Positions 51,042-59,742 of a stretch of 64,000 nt of DNA are shown in pieces; the stretch's first letter is position 1; every line of letters begins with the position of its first letter. Origin of the DNA: Phycisphaerales bacterium (GTDB lineage: Bacteria; Planctomycetota; Phycisphaerae; Phycisphaerales; UBA1924); contig JADZER010000060.1 in the NCBI GenBank assembly GCA_020850415.1, positions 62,001 to 126,000 of the forward strand. The letters are read 5' to 3'. A program made the translations under genes and the position numbers. The notes beneath the pieces are model-generated. The model did not search any database. It was not told the DNA's origin and saw nothing but the letters and a program-made list of their open reading frames with translations.

Positions 51042-53171
51042 ATGTTGGACCGCTGGTCTAGGAAACTGTCCGCCGTCGCCCTGCTGGTGGCGGCGATGGG
51101 TGCTTCGGCGGGTGTCGGCGCCCTCGAATCCCCGGGTGCCGCCTCCCAGCCGGAAGCCGCTCCGGCCCTGTTCGTCGAGATCCCCGGCGTCATGCTCTTC
51201 TCGGGGCAGGTGATCGCCAAGCCCCTGCAGTTCGACGACATGGCCGACCGCGGCATGAGCCAGCAGCAGATCTCCGGCGTCATCGCCCAGACCGACGCCC
51301 TGCTCGCGCAGTTCGTCGAGGTCTGGTACGAGCCGCTGGTCGACCACCATGTGCTCCGCGTCCCCGCCGGGATGACCGACGCCCAGTTCGTCGCGAGCCT
51401 CCTCTCCACCGGCCTCTTCGAGTTCGTGGAGCCCGACTGGACCCTCTTCCCCATCGCCAACTGCACCACCGACACCAACCTCCCCAGCCAGTGGCACCAC
51501 AACTCCAACCGCATGGCCTCCTGCGAGGCCTGGGGCATACACACCGGCACCCCCGCCGTCACCGTCGGCATCTGCGACACCGGCGTCCAGACCAACCACC
51601 CCGACCTCCTCCTCAACCGCAAAGAGGGCTACAACGCCGTCAACCGCGTCTGGGAGAGCAACGGCGGGCAGATCGGCCCGGTGCACTCCCACGGCACGAT
51701 GACCACCGGCTGCGCCGCCGCCAACGGCAACAACGGCAGGGGCGTCTCCGGCTCCGGCTGGAACCTCAGCCACCGCATGATGCGGGTCTCCAACAGCTCC
51801 AGCGGGAACGCCAACCTCAGCGACCTCACCCACGCGGCGCTCACCAGCATCCAGGCCGGCGACAAGGTCGCCAATGTCAGCTACTCCGGCGTCAACTCCT
51901 CCTCCGTCCGATCCACCGCCACCCAGATCAAGAACCTCGGCGGCCTGCTCACCTGGTCGGCCGGCAACGACGGCGCCAACCTCAACTGGGGCAACCGCGA
52001 CGCGGACGATGTCATCGTCGTCGGCGCCACCACCAGCGGCGACTCGAAGTCCAGCTTCAGCGCCTACGGCCCCAGCGTCGACCTCATGGCCCCCGGCAGC
52101 GGCGTGTACACCACCAACAGCAACAGCGGCTACGCCGCCGTCGACGGCACCAGCTTCTCGGCGCCCCTCACCGCAGGCCTCATCGGGCTCATCTGGTCCT
52201 ACAACCCCGGGCTCTCGCCCGACGAGGTCGAGGCCATCCTCAAGGCCGGCTGCGACGACCTCGGCTCCGCCGGCGTCGACAACACCTACGGCTACGGGCG
52301 CATCGACTCTTACGAGTCCCTGCTCCTCGCCGGCGGCTCCGCCAACACCCCGCCGGTCATCACGGTCGTCTCCCCGGGCAACGGCTCGGTGTTCACGCAG
52401 GGCGCCACCATCGTCTTCGACAGCAACACCGTCGACGCCGAGGACGGCGACCTCTCCGCCCAGGTGACCTGGACCTCCTTCACCGACGGCCTCCTCGGCA
52501 CCGGCGATTTCTCCTCGAGTTCCCTCTCGGTCGGCATCCACTTCATCACCGTCGCGGTCACCGACTCCGGCGGCCTGACCGACAGCGAGTTCCTCTCCAT
52601 CTCCGTCGAGGCCCCCGCGCTCCCCGCCGCGCCGACCCCGATCGCCACCACAGAGGGCCAGCCCGGCGCCCTGACCTTCACCTGGACCGACAACTCCAAC
52701 AACGAGACCGGCTTCACCGTCCAGCGCCAGCAGAAGGTCGGCTCCACCTGGACCAACACCACCACCGTGGGCACGCTCCCGGCCAACGCGACCTCCTCGA
52801 CCGACTCGCCCGGCTCTGGCGCCTGGCGCTACCGCGTCCGCGCCAGCAACGGCGCCGGCAACTCCTCCTGGACCGCCTTCAAGATCGCCAAGCCCGCAAC
52901 GCCCACCGGCATGACCGGCAGCGCCGCCGGCTCCACCGCCAACCTCGCCTGGAATGACAACTCCGGCATTGAGAGCGGCTACACCGTCCAGCGCCAGCAG
53001 AAGGTCGGCTCCTCGTGGACCAACACCACGACCGTCGCCACCACCGCGCAGAACGCGACCTCCTACGCCGACACCCCCGGCTCGGGCGTGTGGCGCTACC
53101 GCGTCCGTGCCGCCAACGCCGGCGCCGCCAGCTCCTGGTCCTCGTGGTCGGGCAATGTGAACATCCCGTAA
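51042..53171 (+). CDS. Secreted subtilisin-like serine protease with C-terminal fibronectin-type repeats
   Basis: 709 residues from the ATG at 51042 (GAGGAG upstream). A signal peptide and an I9-like propeptide region come first. The S8 catalytic triad follows: Asp179 in 'VGICDTGVQTNHPDL', His217 in 'HSHGTMTTG' and Ser371 in 'DGTSFSAPLTAG', with the oxyanion Asn309 in 'WSAGNDG'. A Cadherin/PKD-like segment ('NTPPVITVVSPGNGSVF') and two fibronectin III-like units complete it; both contain the near-identical run 'TVQRQQKVGSxWTNTTTV'. A secreted degradative enzyme is likely. A terminator follows the stop. Confidence 0.93.
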   Translation: MLDRWSRKLSAVALLVAAMGASAGVGALESPGAASQPEAAPALFVEIPGVMLFSGQVIAKPLQFDDMADRGMSQQQISGVIAQTDALLAQFVEVWYEPLVDHHVLRVPAGMTDAQFVASLLSTGLFEFVEPDWTLFPIANCTTDTNLPSQWHHNSNRMASCEAWGIHTGTPAVTVGICDTGVQTNHPDLLLNRKEGYNAVNRVWESNGGQIGPVHSHGTMTTGCAAANGNNGRGVSGSGWNLSHRMMRVSNSSSGNANLSDLTHAALTSIQAGDKVANVSYSGVNSSSVRSTATQIKNLGGLLTWSAGNDGANLNWGNRDADDVIVVGATTSGDSKSSFSAYGPSVDLMAPGSGVYTTNSNSGYAAVDGTSFSAPLTAGLIGLIWSYNPGLSPDEVEAILKAGCDDLGSAGVDNTYGYGRIDSYESLLLAGGSANTPPVITVVSPGNGSVFTQGATIVFDSNTVDAEDGDLSAQVTWTSFTDGLLGTGDFSSSSLSVGIHFITVAVTDSGGLTDSEFLSISVEAPALPAAPTPIATTEGQPGALTFTWTDNSNNETGFTVQRQQKVGSTWTNTTTVGTLPANATSSTDSPGSGAWRYRVRASNGAGNSSWTAFKIAKPATPTGMTGSAAGSTANLAWNDNSGIESGYTVQRQQKVGSSWTNTTTVATTAQNATSYADTPGSGVWRYRVRAANAGAASSWSSWSGNVNIP

Positions 53172-53197
53172 GCCCGCCCGCACACTGACAGCACACG

Positions 53198-53232
53198 ACG
53201 GCCGGGTCCGAGAGGGCCCGGCCGTTCCTTTT
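53198..53232 (+). terminator. Rho-independent terminator after the subtilase
   Basis: A 12-bp stem ACGGCCGGGTCC/GGGCCCGGCCGT capped by a GAGA tetraloop, followed by TTCCTTTT. It also faces the convergent map gene. Confidence 0.85.
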
Positions 53233-53268
53233 ACACCGCCCCGCGTGAGAGAAAGCCCCCGCCCCGCC

Positions 53269-54093
53269 CTACCGCGTCACCACATCCGGCAACGCCTCGA
53301 GCCCCTCGGTCAGCACCCGCGGCCCGTCCTCGGTCACCAGCACATCGTGCTCGTAATGCACCGACATCGAGCCGTCGGCCGTGTGGATCGGCCACTGGCC
53401 CCGCTGCTGGGCCGTCACACCAGTCCCGATCGCGATCATCGGCTCGACCGCGATCAGCGTCCCAGGCGCCGCGTGCTGCAGCGCGTCCGGCCACTCGCCC
53501 GGGAAGCTCGGGACCACATTCGCGATGAACGGCGGCCCGTGCAGCTTGCGCCCGATCCCGTGCCCCCCGAGCCCGCGCACCATGTGGAACCCGCAATCCC
53601 CCTCGACATACCCCTGCACCGTCCTCGCCCACTGCAGATACCGGTTCTCCGGCCGGAGCGTCGCGACGCCCCGCCGGATCGTCTCTTTCCCGCAGTCCAT
53701 GAGCCGCCGGATCCCCGCCTCGGGCTCGCCGATCGCGTAGGTCCACGCCGCGTCCCCGATCCAACCCTTGTGCCATACCCCGATATCGACCTTGAGCAGG
53801 TCGCCCCGCTTGAGCGGCGCCGTGTACGACCCGGCCGTCCCGTGGACGATGCAGTCGTTCACGCTCAGGCACGCGTGCGACGGGAACGGCGGCAGTCTGG
53901 GGATCTTGTACCCGAGGAAGCACGACCGGCACTTCAGATCCGCCAGCGTCGACGCCACGAACGCGTCGATCTGCGCCATCGTCTGACCGATGCGCAGGAA
54001 CTCCGCCACCCGCCGGTGGGTCTCCACCACGCACTGCGCCGCGGCGTATGCCGCCTCGGCGTCGGTCTGGGCTCGGCCGGCCACGGGGTGCAT
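53269..54093 (-). CDS. map: Methionine aminopeptidase type I
   Basis: Removes the initiator Met from nascent proteins. 274 residues. The five metal ligands are in place: Asp in 'KVDIGVWHKGWIGDAAW' (two), His in 'GGHGIGRKLHG', Glu in 'IAVEPMIA' and Glu in 'HYEHDVLVTEDGP'. The ATG at 54093 ('MHPVAGRAQTD') has TACCAT 6 bases upstream, consistent with a leaderless message; the 668-residue frame of the track is antisense to the kinase gene and rejected. It is divergent from the diacylglycerol-kinase-like gene. Confidence 0.95.
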   Translation of the reverse strand: MHPVAGRAQTDAEAAYAAAQCVVETHRRVAEFLRIGQTMAQIDAFVASTLADLKCRSCFLGYKIPRLPPFPSHACLSVNDCIVHGTAGSYTAPLKRGDLLKVDIGVWHKGWIGDAAWTYAIGEPEAGIRRLMDCGKETIRRGVATLRPENRYLQWARTVQGYVEGDCGFHMVRGLGGHGIGRKLHGPPFIANVVPSFPGEWPDALQHAAPGTLIAVEPMIAIGTGVTAQQRGQWPIHTADGSMSVHYEHDVLVTEDGPRVLTEGLEALPDVVTR

Positions 54094-54099
54094 GGGCCG

Positions 54100-54105
54100 A
54101 TGGTA
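54100..54105 (-). promoter_or_regulatory. Putative -10 box of a leaderless transcript (map)
   Basis: TACCAT on the minus strand, 6 bases before the map ATG. Confidence 0.5.
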
Positions 54106-54164
54106 GCCCGCCCCCCGCGATGCCGCGCCCGTCCCGCCGGGCCGGGCCCGTCCCGGGGCGCGCA

Positions 54165-54170
54165 TACGCT
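54165..54170 (+). promoter_or_regulatory. Putative -10 box of a leaderless transcript (DAGK-like gene)
   Basis: TACGCT, 7 bases before the ATG at 54178. Confidence 0.5.
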
Positions 54171-54177
54171 CCGGGCG

Positions 54178-55065
54178 ATGCCCATCCTCTTTGTCGTCAA
54201 CCGGTCCTCCGGCGTGGGACGAGCCGAACGACTCAGCCGCCACTTCGCCCGCGCCCTCGACGCCGCCGGGGAGCGATACGAGTTCTGCGACGCGAGGAAC
54301 GGCACCCCGACCGGTCAGACGCGCGAAGACTACTACCGCCGCTTCGACGCCATCGCGGCGGTGGGGGGGGACGGCACCCTCCACCACCTGCTCGGCCACG
54401 CCTGCCGCGCCGGCGTCCCCGTCTACCACATCCCCGCCGGCAACGAGAACCTCTTCGCCCGCGAGTTCGGGATGGACGGCGACCCCCAGCGACTCCTCCG
54501 CGCCCTGGAGCGGGCGCGCACCCGGTCGGTCGATGTGCCGAGCCTCGACGGCCGGCCCTTTGCCATCATGGTCTCCTTCGGGCCCGACGCGGGGGTCATC
54601 CACCGCCTCGACGAGGTACGCGCCCGGGCCACCGGCCACGCCATGTACCTGCGCCCGGTGCTCAAAGAGGCCCTCGGGCCGCGCATGGCCCATGTCAGCC
54701 TCCGCGTCGACGGGCGCGAGATCGTCGCCGACGGGCGGGGGTTGCTCGTCATCGCCAACAGCCCGCAGTACGCGACCCACCTCAACCCCGCCCCCCACGC
54801 CGATATCGCCGACGGCATGCTCGACGCCGTCTTCCTGCCCGCCCGCTCCACCGCCTCGGTCGTGCTCTGGGGCCTGCGCTGCGCCACCCGCGACCAGCTC
54901 CAGACCAGCGGCGCGATCTCCGCCCGCGGCGAGCGGATCGAGGTCCTCGCCCACGCCCCCACGCCCATCCAGTCCGACGGCGAGGCCGCCGGCTGGCTCG
55001 AGGCCGGGCAGACCGCGAGCCTGACCATCCGGCCCGGGGCCCTCCGCGTCCTCGTCGCGCGCTGA
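54178..55065 (+). CDS. Diacylglycerol/lipid kinase family protein
   Basis: 295 residues. The N-terminal half is the DAGK catalytic fold: 'ILFVVNRSSGVGRAERLSRHF' and the nucleotide-binding 'AAVGGDGTLHHLLGHA', then 'YHIPAGNENLFAREFGM'. The C-terminal half is beta-rich with 'GLLVIANSPQYATHLNPAPHADIADGMLD', the part that binds lipid. It likely phosphorylates diacylglycerol or a related lipid at the membrane; the precise substrate is not deducible. Starts at the ATG at 54178. Confidence 0.9.
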   Translation: MPILFVVNRSSGVGRAERLSRHFARALDAAGERYEFCDARNGTPTGQTREDYYRRFDAIAAVGGDGTLHHLLGHACRAGVPVYHIPAGNENLFAREFGMDGDPQRLLRALERARTRSVDVPSLDGRPFAIMVSFGPDAGVIHRLDEVRARATGHAMYLRPVLKEALGPRMAHVSLRVDGREIVADGRGLLVIANSPQYATHLNPAPHADIADGMLDAVFLPARSTASVVLWGLRCATRDQLQTSGAISARGERIEVLAHAPTPIQSDGEAAGWLEAGQTASLTIRPGALRVLVAR

Positions 55066-55095
55066 GATCCGGCAACGCCAACGAACGCCCGGCGG

Positions 55096-55101
55096 TACAT
55101 T
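55096..55101 (+). promoter_or_regulatory. Putative -10 box of a leaderless transcript (zinc-ribbon gene)
   Basis: TACATT, 6 bases before the ATG at 55108. Confidence 0.5.
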
Positions 55102-55107
55102 CCTGCG

Positions 55108-56265
55108 ATGTCGCCGGTCAACCCCAACTCCATCCGACCCGCCGACCGCCACGACCCCGTGCCGCCGGGCACGCTCTGCCCGAACTGCGAGTACCCCCTC
55201 GAAGGCCTTCCCCGCGGCGGGCGGTGCCCCGAGTGCGGGACCCCGATCCGCGCCAGCCGCCGGGCCGGCGTCCAAGCCCGAGACAACCTCACCGACGCGC
55301 CGGCGCCCTACCTCAACCAGCTCCGCTGGGCCGCGACCTCCCTGGCGATCTTCGGCATCATCAACGGCCTGCTCCAGGGCGTGTCATCGGTCTTTCAACA
55401 CAAGGTCATCGGCGCCCTGCTCATCGGCGCCGGCCTCGGCTGGGCGGTCGCCGTGCACTTCGCCTGCCGCCACCGGCCCTTTGTCGAGGCCATGCGCTCC
55501 AACCCCGCCCGCGAGTACGCCCGGACGCGCCTCGCCGCCCGCCTCAGCCAGTGGGCTTGGCCGCTGCAGGGTCTCCTGTTCCTCGCCTGGCTCGACGCCG
55601 CGAACACCGGCGGCCCCGCCGAGCCGGCGTTCCGCGCGGGGATGCGCCTCGCCCAGCTCGCCGGCATGCTCGGCTTCGCTCCGCTCTGCCTCTGGCTGGC
55701 CACCCTCGCCGACTGGGCCCAGGACACCGGGCTCGCCGGGCGCCTGCGCATCTCGGCGGTGCTGGTCGGCGTCGGCGGCACGGCGTTCTCCGCCACGCTC
55801 TGGCTCATGGCGGTCCTCGCCAACACCGGCCTCGCCGCGCCCCTGAGCCTGGTCGCCCTGCTGACCCTCCTCGCCTACGAGATCGGGATCCTCGTCTTCC
55901 TCGTCTCCCAGTTCCAACTCGCCCACATGGCCAACTGGGCCGTGGTCAACAGCAAGGCCGCCGCGGAGCGGGACCTGCGCGTCCTCGAACGCCGCGCACG
56001 CCGATCGTTCAGCGGCCAGGCCGCCGAAGGCTCCCCGCTCGCCGAGCTCGCCGCCATGCGCGGCGAGCGCGTCCTCGACCCCTGCGCCCACTGCGGGTAC
56101 GACCTCACCGGACTGCCCCCAGGCGCCCCCTGCCCCGAGTGCGGCACAGCGCCCGTGCTCGACGATGTCACCGTCCGCATCGTCCGCCCCGCCCCGCCGC
56201 CGGTGCAGCTCGAGGACATCCCCCTCGTCGGCGATGAGCCCGAGGATCCCGTCGGCAAGAAGTAG
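55108..56265 (+). CDS. Membrane protein with zinc ribbons at both ends
   Basis: 385 residues. An N-terminal zinc ribbon ('CPNCEYPLEGLPRGGRCPEC') and a C-terminal copy ('CAHCGYDLTGLPPGAPCPEC') enclose six hydrophobic segments ('ALLIGAGLGWAVAVHFACR', 'PLQGLLFLAWLD', 'LVALLTLLAYEIGILVFLV'). This 'CxxCxYxLxGLPxGxxCPECG' ribbon is, to my knowledge, a frequent planctomycete module of unknown role. The function is unknown. It converges on murG with only 2 bases between stops. Confidence 0.82.
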   Translation: MSPVNPNSIRPADRHDPVPPGTLCPNCEYPLEGLPRGGRCPECGTPIRASRRAGVQARDNLTDAPAPYLNQLRWAATSLAIFGIINGLLQGVSSVFQHKVIGALLIGAGLGWAVAVHFACRHRPFVEAMRSNPAREYARTRLAARLSQWAWPLQGLLFLAWLDAANTGGPAEPAFRAGMRLAQLAGMLGFAPLCLWLATLADWAQDTGLAGRLRISAVLVGVGGTAFSATLWLMAVLANTGLAAPLSLVALLTLLAYEIGILVFLVSQFQLAHMANWAVVNSKAAAERDLRVLERRARRSFSGQAAEGSPLAELAAMRGERVLDPCAHCGYDLTGLPPGAPCPECGTAPVLDDVTVRIVRPAPPPVQLEDIPLVGDEPEDPVGKK

Positions 56266-56267
56266 CC

Positions 56268-57380
56268 TCACTCGGTGTCGAGCAGCGCCGCCGCCAGCCG
56301 TGCCGCGCCGTCCACCGGCCCCAGCGAGCCGAGCCCCGCGCGCATCGCCCCCCGCGCCGCGCCGTCGCGCACGAGCGCCATCACGCGCCCGCCCGCGTCA
56401 CCCAGGTTCCGCGCAGGGTCGATCAGGTCCTCAACGATCACCGCCCCGCCCGCCCGTTCCAGCGGCTCGGCGTTGAACCGCTGGTGCTGGTCCCGGTGGT
56501 AGGGGTAGGGCAGGAAAACCGTCGGCACACGGTTCGCCCACGCCTCGGCCACCGACCCGGCCCCGGCCCGGCTCACCGCCAGGTCCGCCGCCCCCCAGCA
56601 CGCGCCCATCGCGTCGAAGAAGGTCTCGACCACCGCCGGCACCCGCTGCTCGTCGTACGCCGCGCGCCACGCCCCGTTGTCCTCCGCCCCCGTCTGATGC
56701 ACCACCTGCCATCCCCCGGCGCGCAGCTCCTCCCCGTGCGCGCGCACCAGCGCCGCCGCGAACTCGTTCACACTCCGCGCCCCCTGGCTCGCCCCCGTCA
56801 CGAACAGCACCGGCCTCGACGGGTCCAGCCCCAGCCCCGCGCGGCACTCCCCCGCGTCCCCCGGCGCCAACGCCGCCCGACGCACCACAGGCCCGATCCG
56901 CTCCCAACCACGCCCCCCGACCGCCGCCGTGCTGAACACCCGCCCCGCGTGGCGCGCGATCCACCGGTTCGCCTTCCCCGGCGGCGAGTCCTGGTTCAGC
57001 AGCACGATCGGCACGCCCTCAGCCCTTGCCGCCTGCGCCACCGGCGCCGAGACAAACCCCCCCGTCGAGAGCACCCGGACCGGCCCGCCCTCGGCCCCCC
57101 GCACCCGCCGGAGCTCGGCCCGAGCCGCCCGCACCGCGCCCCCCCAGCTCGAGACAAACCTCGCCAGCCCCCCCGGCCGCACCGACAGCGGCGCCGCCGG
57201 GATCGGCACGAACTCAACCCCCGCCGCGGAGAGAATCCGCTCGTCGATCTGGCGCGTCGAACACAGGAACACCGCCCGCACCCCCGGCGCGCGCACGCGG
57301 AGTTCCTCCAACACCGCCAGCATCGGGAAGATGTGCCCCCCCGTCCCGCCGCCGGCGAAGACGACGCCGCCCCCGCTCAT
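56268..57380 (-). CDS. murG: UDP-GlcNAc:lipid I N-acetylglucosaminyltransferase
   Basis: MurG converts lipid I to lipid II at the inner face of the membrane. 370 residues, GT-B fold: the N-terminal 'VFAGGGTGGHIFPMLAVLEEL', 'VLSTGGFVSAPVAQAA', 'VLLNQDSPPGKANRW', 'LFVTGASQGARSVNEF' and the donor-binding 'ADLAVSRAGAGSVAEAWANRVPTVFLPYPYHRDQHQRFNAEPL'-type region. Its ATG overlaps the ftsW stop (ATGA). The pair indicates that this planctomycete makes peptidoglycan. Confidence 0.95.
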   Translation of the reverse strand: MSGGGVVFAGGGTGGHIFPMLAVLEELRVRAPGVRAVFLCSTRQIDERILSAAGVEFVPIPAAPLSVRPGGLARFVSSWGGAVRAARAELRRVRGAEGGPVRVLSTGGFVSAPVAQAARAEGVPIVLLNQDSPPGKANRWIARHAGRVFSTAAVGGRGWERIGPVVRRAALAPGDAGECRAGLGLDPSRPVLFVTGASQGARSVNEFAAALVRAHGEELRAGGWQVVHQTGAEDNGAWRAAYDEQRVPAVVETFFDAMGACWGAADLAVSRAGAGSVAEAWANRVPTVFLPYPYHRDQHQRFNAEPLERAGGAVIVEDLIDPARNLGDAGGRVMALVRDGAARGAMRAGLGSLGPVDGAARLAAALLDTE

Positions 57381-58636
57381 GCCGACGCGACCGGTTGGCC
57401 CCGGACCGCCCCAGGCGCGAGCGTCGGCCGGGGCTCGGCCGAACCCGCCTCGACGGGCGCACCCTCGGGCAGAGCGTGCCTCGCCTGCGTCCGGTCCATC
57501 GCCACCAGCACACCGAGGCAGGCCGCCGTCAGGATCCACCCCGTGCCCCCCGAGCTCATCAGGGGCAGCGCGATGCCCTTGGTCGGGGCCATGCCGGTCA
57601 CCACGAAGAGGTTGATCACCGCCTGCAGCCCGATCGTCGTCATGACCCCCAGCCCCACGAGCCGCAGCAGCCGGTCGGTCTCCCGACGCACGATCCCCAG
57701 CCCCGTGAAGAGCAGCAGCCCGTACAGCGCCAGCACCATCGCCGCCCCGGCGATCCCCAGCTCCTCGCAGACGATCGCGAACAGGAAGTCCGTGTGGTCC
57801 TCGGGCAGATAGCCGAACTTCTGGAACCCGTGCCCCAGCCCGCGGCCGAACCCATCGCCCCCCGCGATCGCCGCCATCGACTGGATCACATGGTACCCCG
57901 AGCCCTGCGGGTCCGCGAACGGGTCCAGGAACGCCAGGATCCGCTGCACGCGGTAGGGGCTCGTCACGATCGCCGCCCCGACCCCGACCAGCCCCAGCGG
58001 CAGGAAGGCCGCGATATGCCAGATGTTCGCCCCCGCCGCCAGCATCACCAGGCAGCACGACCCCGCGATCAGCACCCCGGTGCCGAGGTCCTCCTTCACC
58101 ACCGCGATGCACACCACGCCGACCGCGAGGAGCGCGGGCAGCAGCCCGTGCCTGAAGCTCAGCATGTGCGGCGCCCGGACGGCCCCGTACCACGCGATCA
58201 GCGCGACCATGCCCCACTTGACGATCTCGGAGGGCTGGAAGGTCTGGCCCCCGATCCGCACCCACCGCGCCGAGCCGTTCACCGAGTGCCCGATCACCGG
58301 CAGGTACACCGTCGCCAGGATCACCAGCATCCCCAGCACGCACACCGTCAGCGTCCGGAGCCCCGCGTACGGCGTCCGGTCGCGCAGGACCAGCACCGTC
58401 GACACCCGCGACAGCAGCCGCACCGGCAGCACCGAGCTGACCACCAACGCCCCCAACGCCATCGCCATGTACACGGTGGACCGGCTCGTCAGGATCGACT
58501 CGGCCGTCACCCCCGGCAGCTGGTTCCCCACCCCATCGATCGGCGCCACACTCATCAGCGCCGAGTTGACCATCACCACCCCCAGCGTGAGCAAGGCAAG
58601 AGCACAGAGCGTGACGATGTGACCGGGGCGCAGCAT
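57377..58636 (-). CDS. ftsW: SEDS family peptidoglycan glycosyltransferase FtsW
   Basis: FtsW polymerises lipid II at the division site. 419 residues, about ten membrane helices. Family signatures: 'GSARWVRIGGQTFQPSEIVKWG', 'PYRVQRILAFLDPFADPQGSGYHVIQSMAAI', 'GFGRGLGHGFQKFGYLPEDHTDFLFAIVCEELG' and 'GMAPTKGIALPLMSSGGTGWI'. The ATG at 58636 is chosen over an upstream TTG at 58645. Coupling with murG places it in a shortened mur/fts cluster; the call FtsW rather than RodA rests on this neighbour. Confidence 0.93.
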   Translation of the reverse strand: MLRPGHIVTLCALALLTLGVVMVNSALMSVAPIDGVGNQLPGVTAESILTSRSTVYMAMALGALVVSSVLPVRLLSRVSTVLVLRDRTPYAGLRTLTVCVLGMLVILATVYLPVIGHSVNGSARWVRIGGQTFQPSEIVKWGMVALIAWYGAVRAPHMLSFRHGLLPALLAVGVVCIAVVKEDLGTGVLIAGSCCLVMLAAGANIWHIAAFLPLGLVGVGAAIVTSPYRVQRILAFLDPFADPQGSGYHVIQSMAAIAGGDGFGRGLGHGFQKFGYLPEDHTDFLFAIVCEELGIAGAAMVLALYGLLLFTGLGIVRRETDRLLRLVGLGVMTTIGLQAVINLFVVTGMAPTKGIALPLMSSGGTGWILTAACLGVLVAMDRTQARHALPEGAPVEAGSAEPRPTLAPGAVRGQPVASA

Positions 58637-58757
58637 GACCGGCAAACACTATCGGCACCATCGCCCGCCTCGCTCGAAAGGTCCGTGCGCGGCCCTCCCC
58701 AGCCAGCATCACGCCGGCGGGATCTCAGCCTCCGCGGGCCGTTGAGGCGCCACCAAA

Positions 58758-58832
58758 TGACCCCGACGGGATTCGAACCCGTGTTACCAGGATGAAAACC
58801 TGGTGTCCTAGACCTGGCTAGACGACGGGGCC
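58758..58832 (-). tRNA. tRNA-Glu (anticodon UUC)
   Basis: A 75-base cloverleaf on the minus strand: acceptor GGCCCCG/CGGGGTC, D-arm GTCT...AGGAC, anticodon stem CCAGG/CCTGG with loop TTTTCAT (anticodon TTC), T-arm ACGGG-TTCGAAT-CCCGT, discriminator A. No CCA is encoded. Confidence 0.97.
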
Positions 58833-58937
58833 TTGAGCCGATGGCGGGTTGGGGGCAAGTGTAGCCCAAAGCCCCAGCCCCGACACCCCCGCCTCACCAG
58901 TCCCGACACGCCAGCCCCGCGTCCCCCGTCACCCCCG

Positions 58938-58943
58938 TACCAT
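58938..58943 (+). promoter_or_regulatory. Putative -10 box of a near-leaderless transcript (nadD)
   Basis: TACCAT, 9 bases before the ATG at 58953. Confidence 0.4.
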
Positions 58944-58952
58944 CAGCCACCC

Positions 58953-59699
58953 ATGGACACACCGGCCGACTGCGAAGACCCAGCACCGCCCCCCGGACCG
59001 CCCTCCCTCCTGCCCCTCCCAGCCGGGGCCGACCGCGTCGTCCTCTTCGGCGGCAGCTTCGACCCCCCGACCCGCACCCACACCGCCGTCGCCGACCGTG
59101 CCCGGGCCCTCGGCGCCGGCCCCGACGCCTGGCTGGTCCTCGTCCCCGCCGCCCGCTCGCCCCTCAAGGACCACGCCCCGACCCCCGACGCCCACCGGCT
59201 CGCGATGCTCCGCCTCGCCGCCGCCCCGCTCGACCGAGCCGCGGTCTGGACCGACGAACTCGACCGCGCCCATTCTGCCCTCCACACCGCCTCCCACCCC
59301 GCCGCCCCCTCCTACTGGATCGACACCCTCCGGCGCGCCCGCGCCCTCCTCCCCGACGCGCGCCTCTGGTTCATCCTCGGCGCCGATCAGGCCGCACAGT
59401 TCCACCGCTGGCGGGCCCCACACGAGATCCTCCGACTCGCCCAGCCCATCGTCGTCCTCCGCGGGCCCCTCGCCACCATCGACGCCCTCCAGCACACCAT
59501 CGCCGAGACCGGCGTCTGGTCCGACGAGGAACTCGCCGAGTGGTGCGGCTCGGTCGTCGATCTTCCTCCCACGCCCGGCAGCGCCACCGAAGCGCGCGAG
59601 CTTCTCGCCAGCCCAAACCCCGCGCCCGCCGACCTCGCCGAGCTGCTCGACGACGCGGTCCTCGCCTACATCACCGAGCACCGTCTCTACCGCGCCTGA
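58953..59699 (+). CDS. nadD: Nicotinate-nucleotide adenylyltransferase
   Basis: NadD makes deamido-NAD from nicotinate mononucleotide and ATP. 248 residues from the ATG at 58953. The nucleotidyltransferase start motif is 'VVLFGGSFDPPTRTHTAVAD'; the usual (H/T)xGH reads TRTH here. It also has 'LVPAARSPLKDHAPTPDAHRL', 'SYWIDTLRRARALLPDARLWFILGADQ' and 'FHRW'. The C-terminal ISSTxIR is replaced by 'TPGSATEARELL'. Divergent in motif detail but with clear overall pattern. Precedes hutG. Confidence 0.88.
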   Translation: MDTPADCEDPAPPPGPPSLLPLPAGADRVVLFGGSFDPPTRTHTAVADRARALGAGPDAWLVLVPAARSPLKDHAPTPDAHRLAMLRLAAAPLDRAAVWTDELDRAHSALHTASHPAAPSYWIDTLRRARALLPDARLWFILGADQAAQFHRWRAPHEILRLAQPIVVLRGPLATIDALQHTIAETGVWSDEELAEWCGSVVDLPPTPGSATEARELLASPNPAPADLAELLDDAVLAYITEHRLYRA

Positions 59700-59730
59700 G
59701 CCCGCGCGAGCGCCCAATCCCACCGCGCGG

Positions 59731-59736
59731 TACCAT
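59731..59736 (+). promoter_or_regulatory. Putative -10 box of a leaderless transcript (hutG-hutI)
   Basis: TACCAT, 6 bases before the ATG at 59743. Confidence 0.5.
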
Positions 59737-59742
59737 GCCCGC

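Noticed and set aside
50859-53183. 774-residue minus-strand ORF over the subtilase
   Set aside because: It is Gly/Val/Asp-rich low-complexity sequence; the opposite frame has the full S8 catalytic triad.
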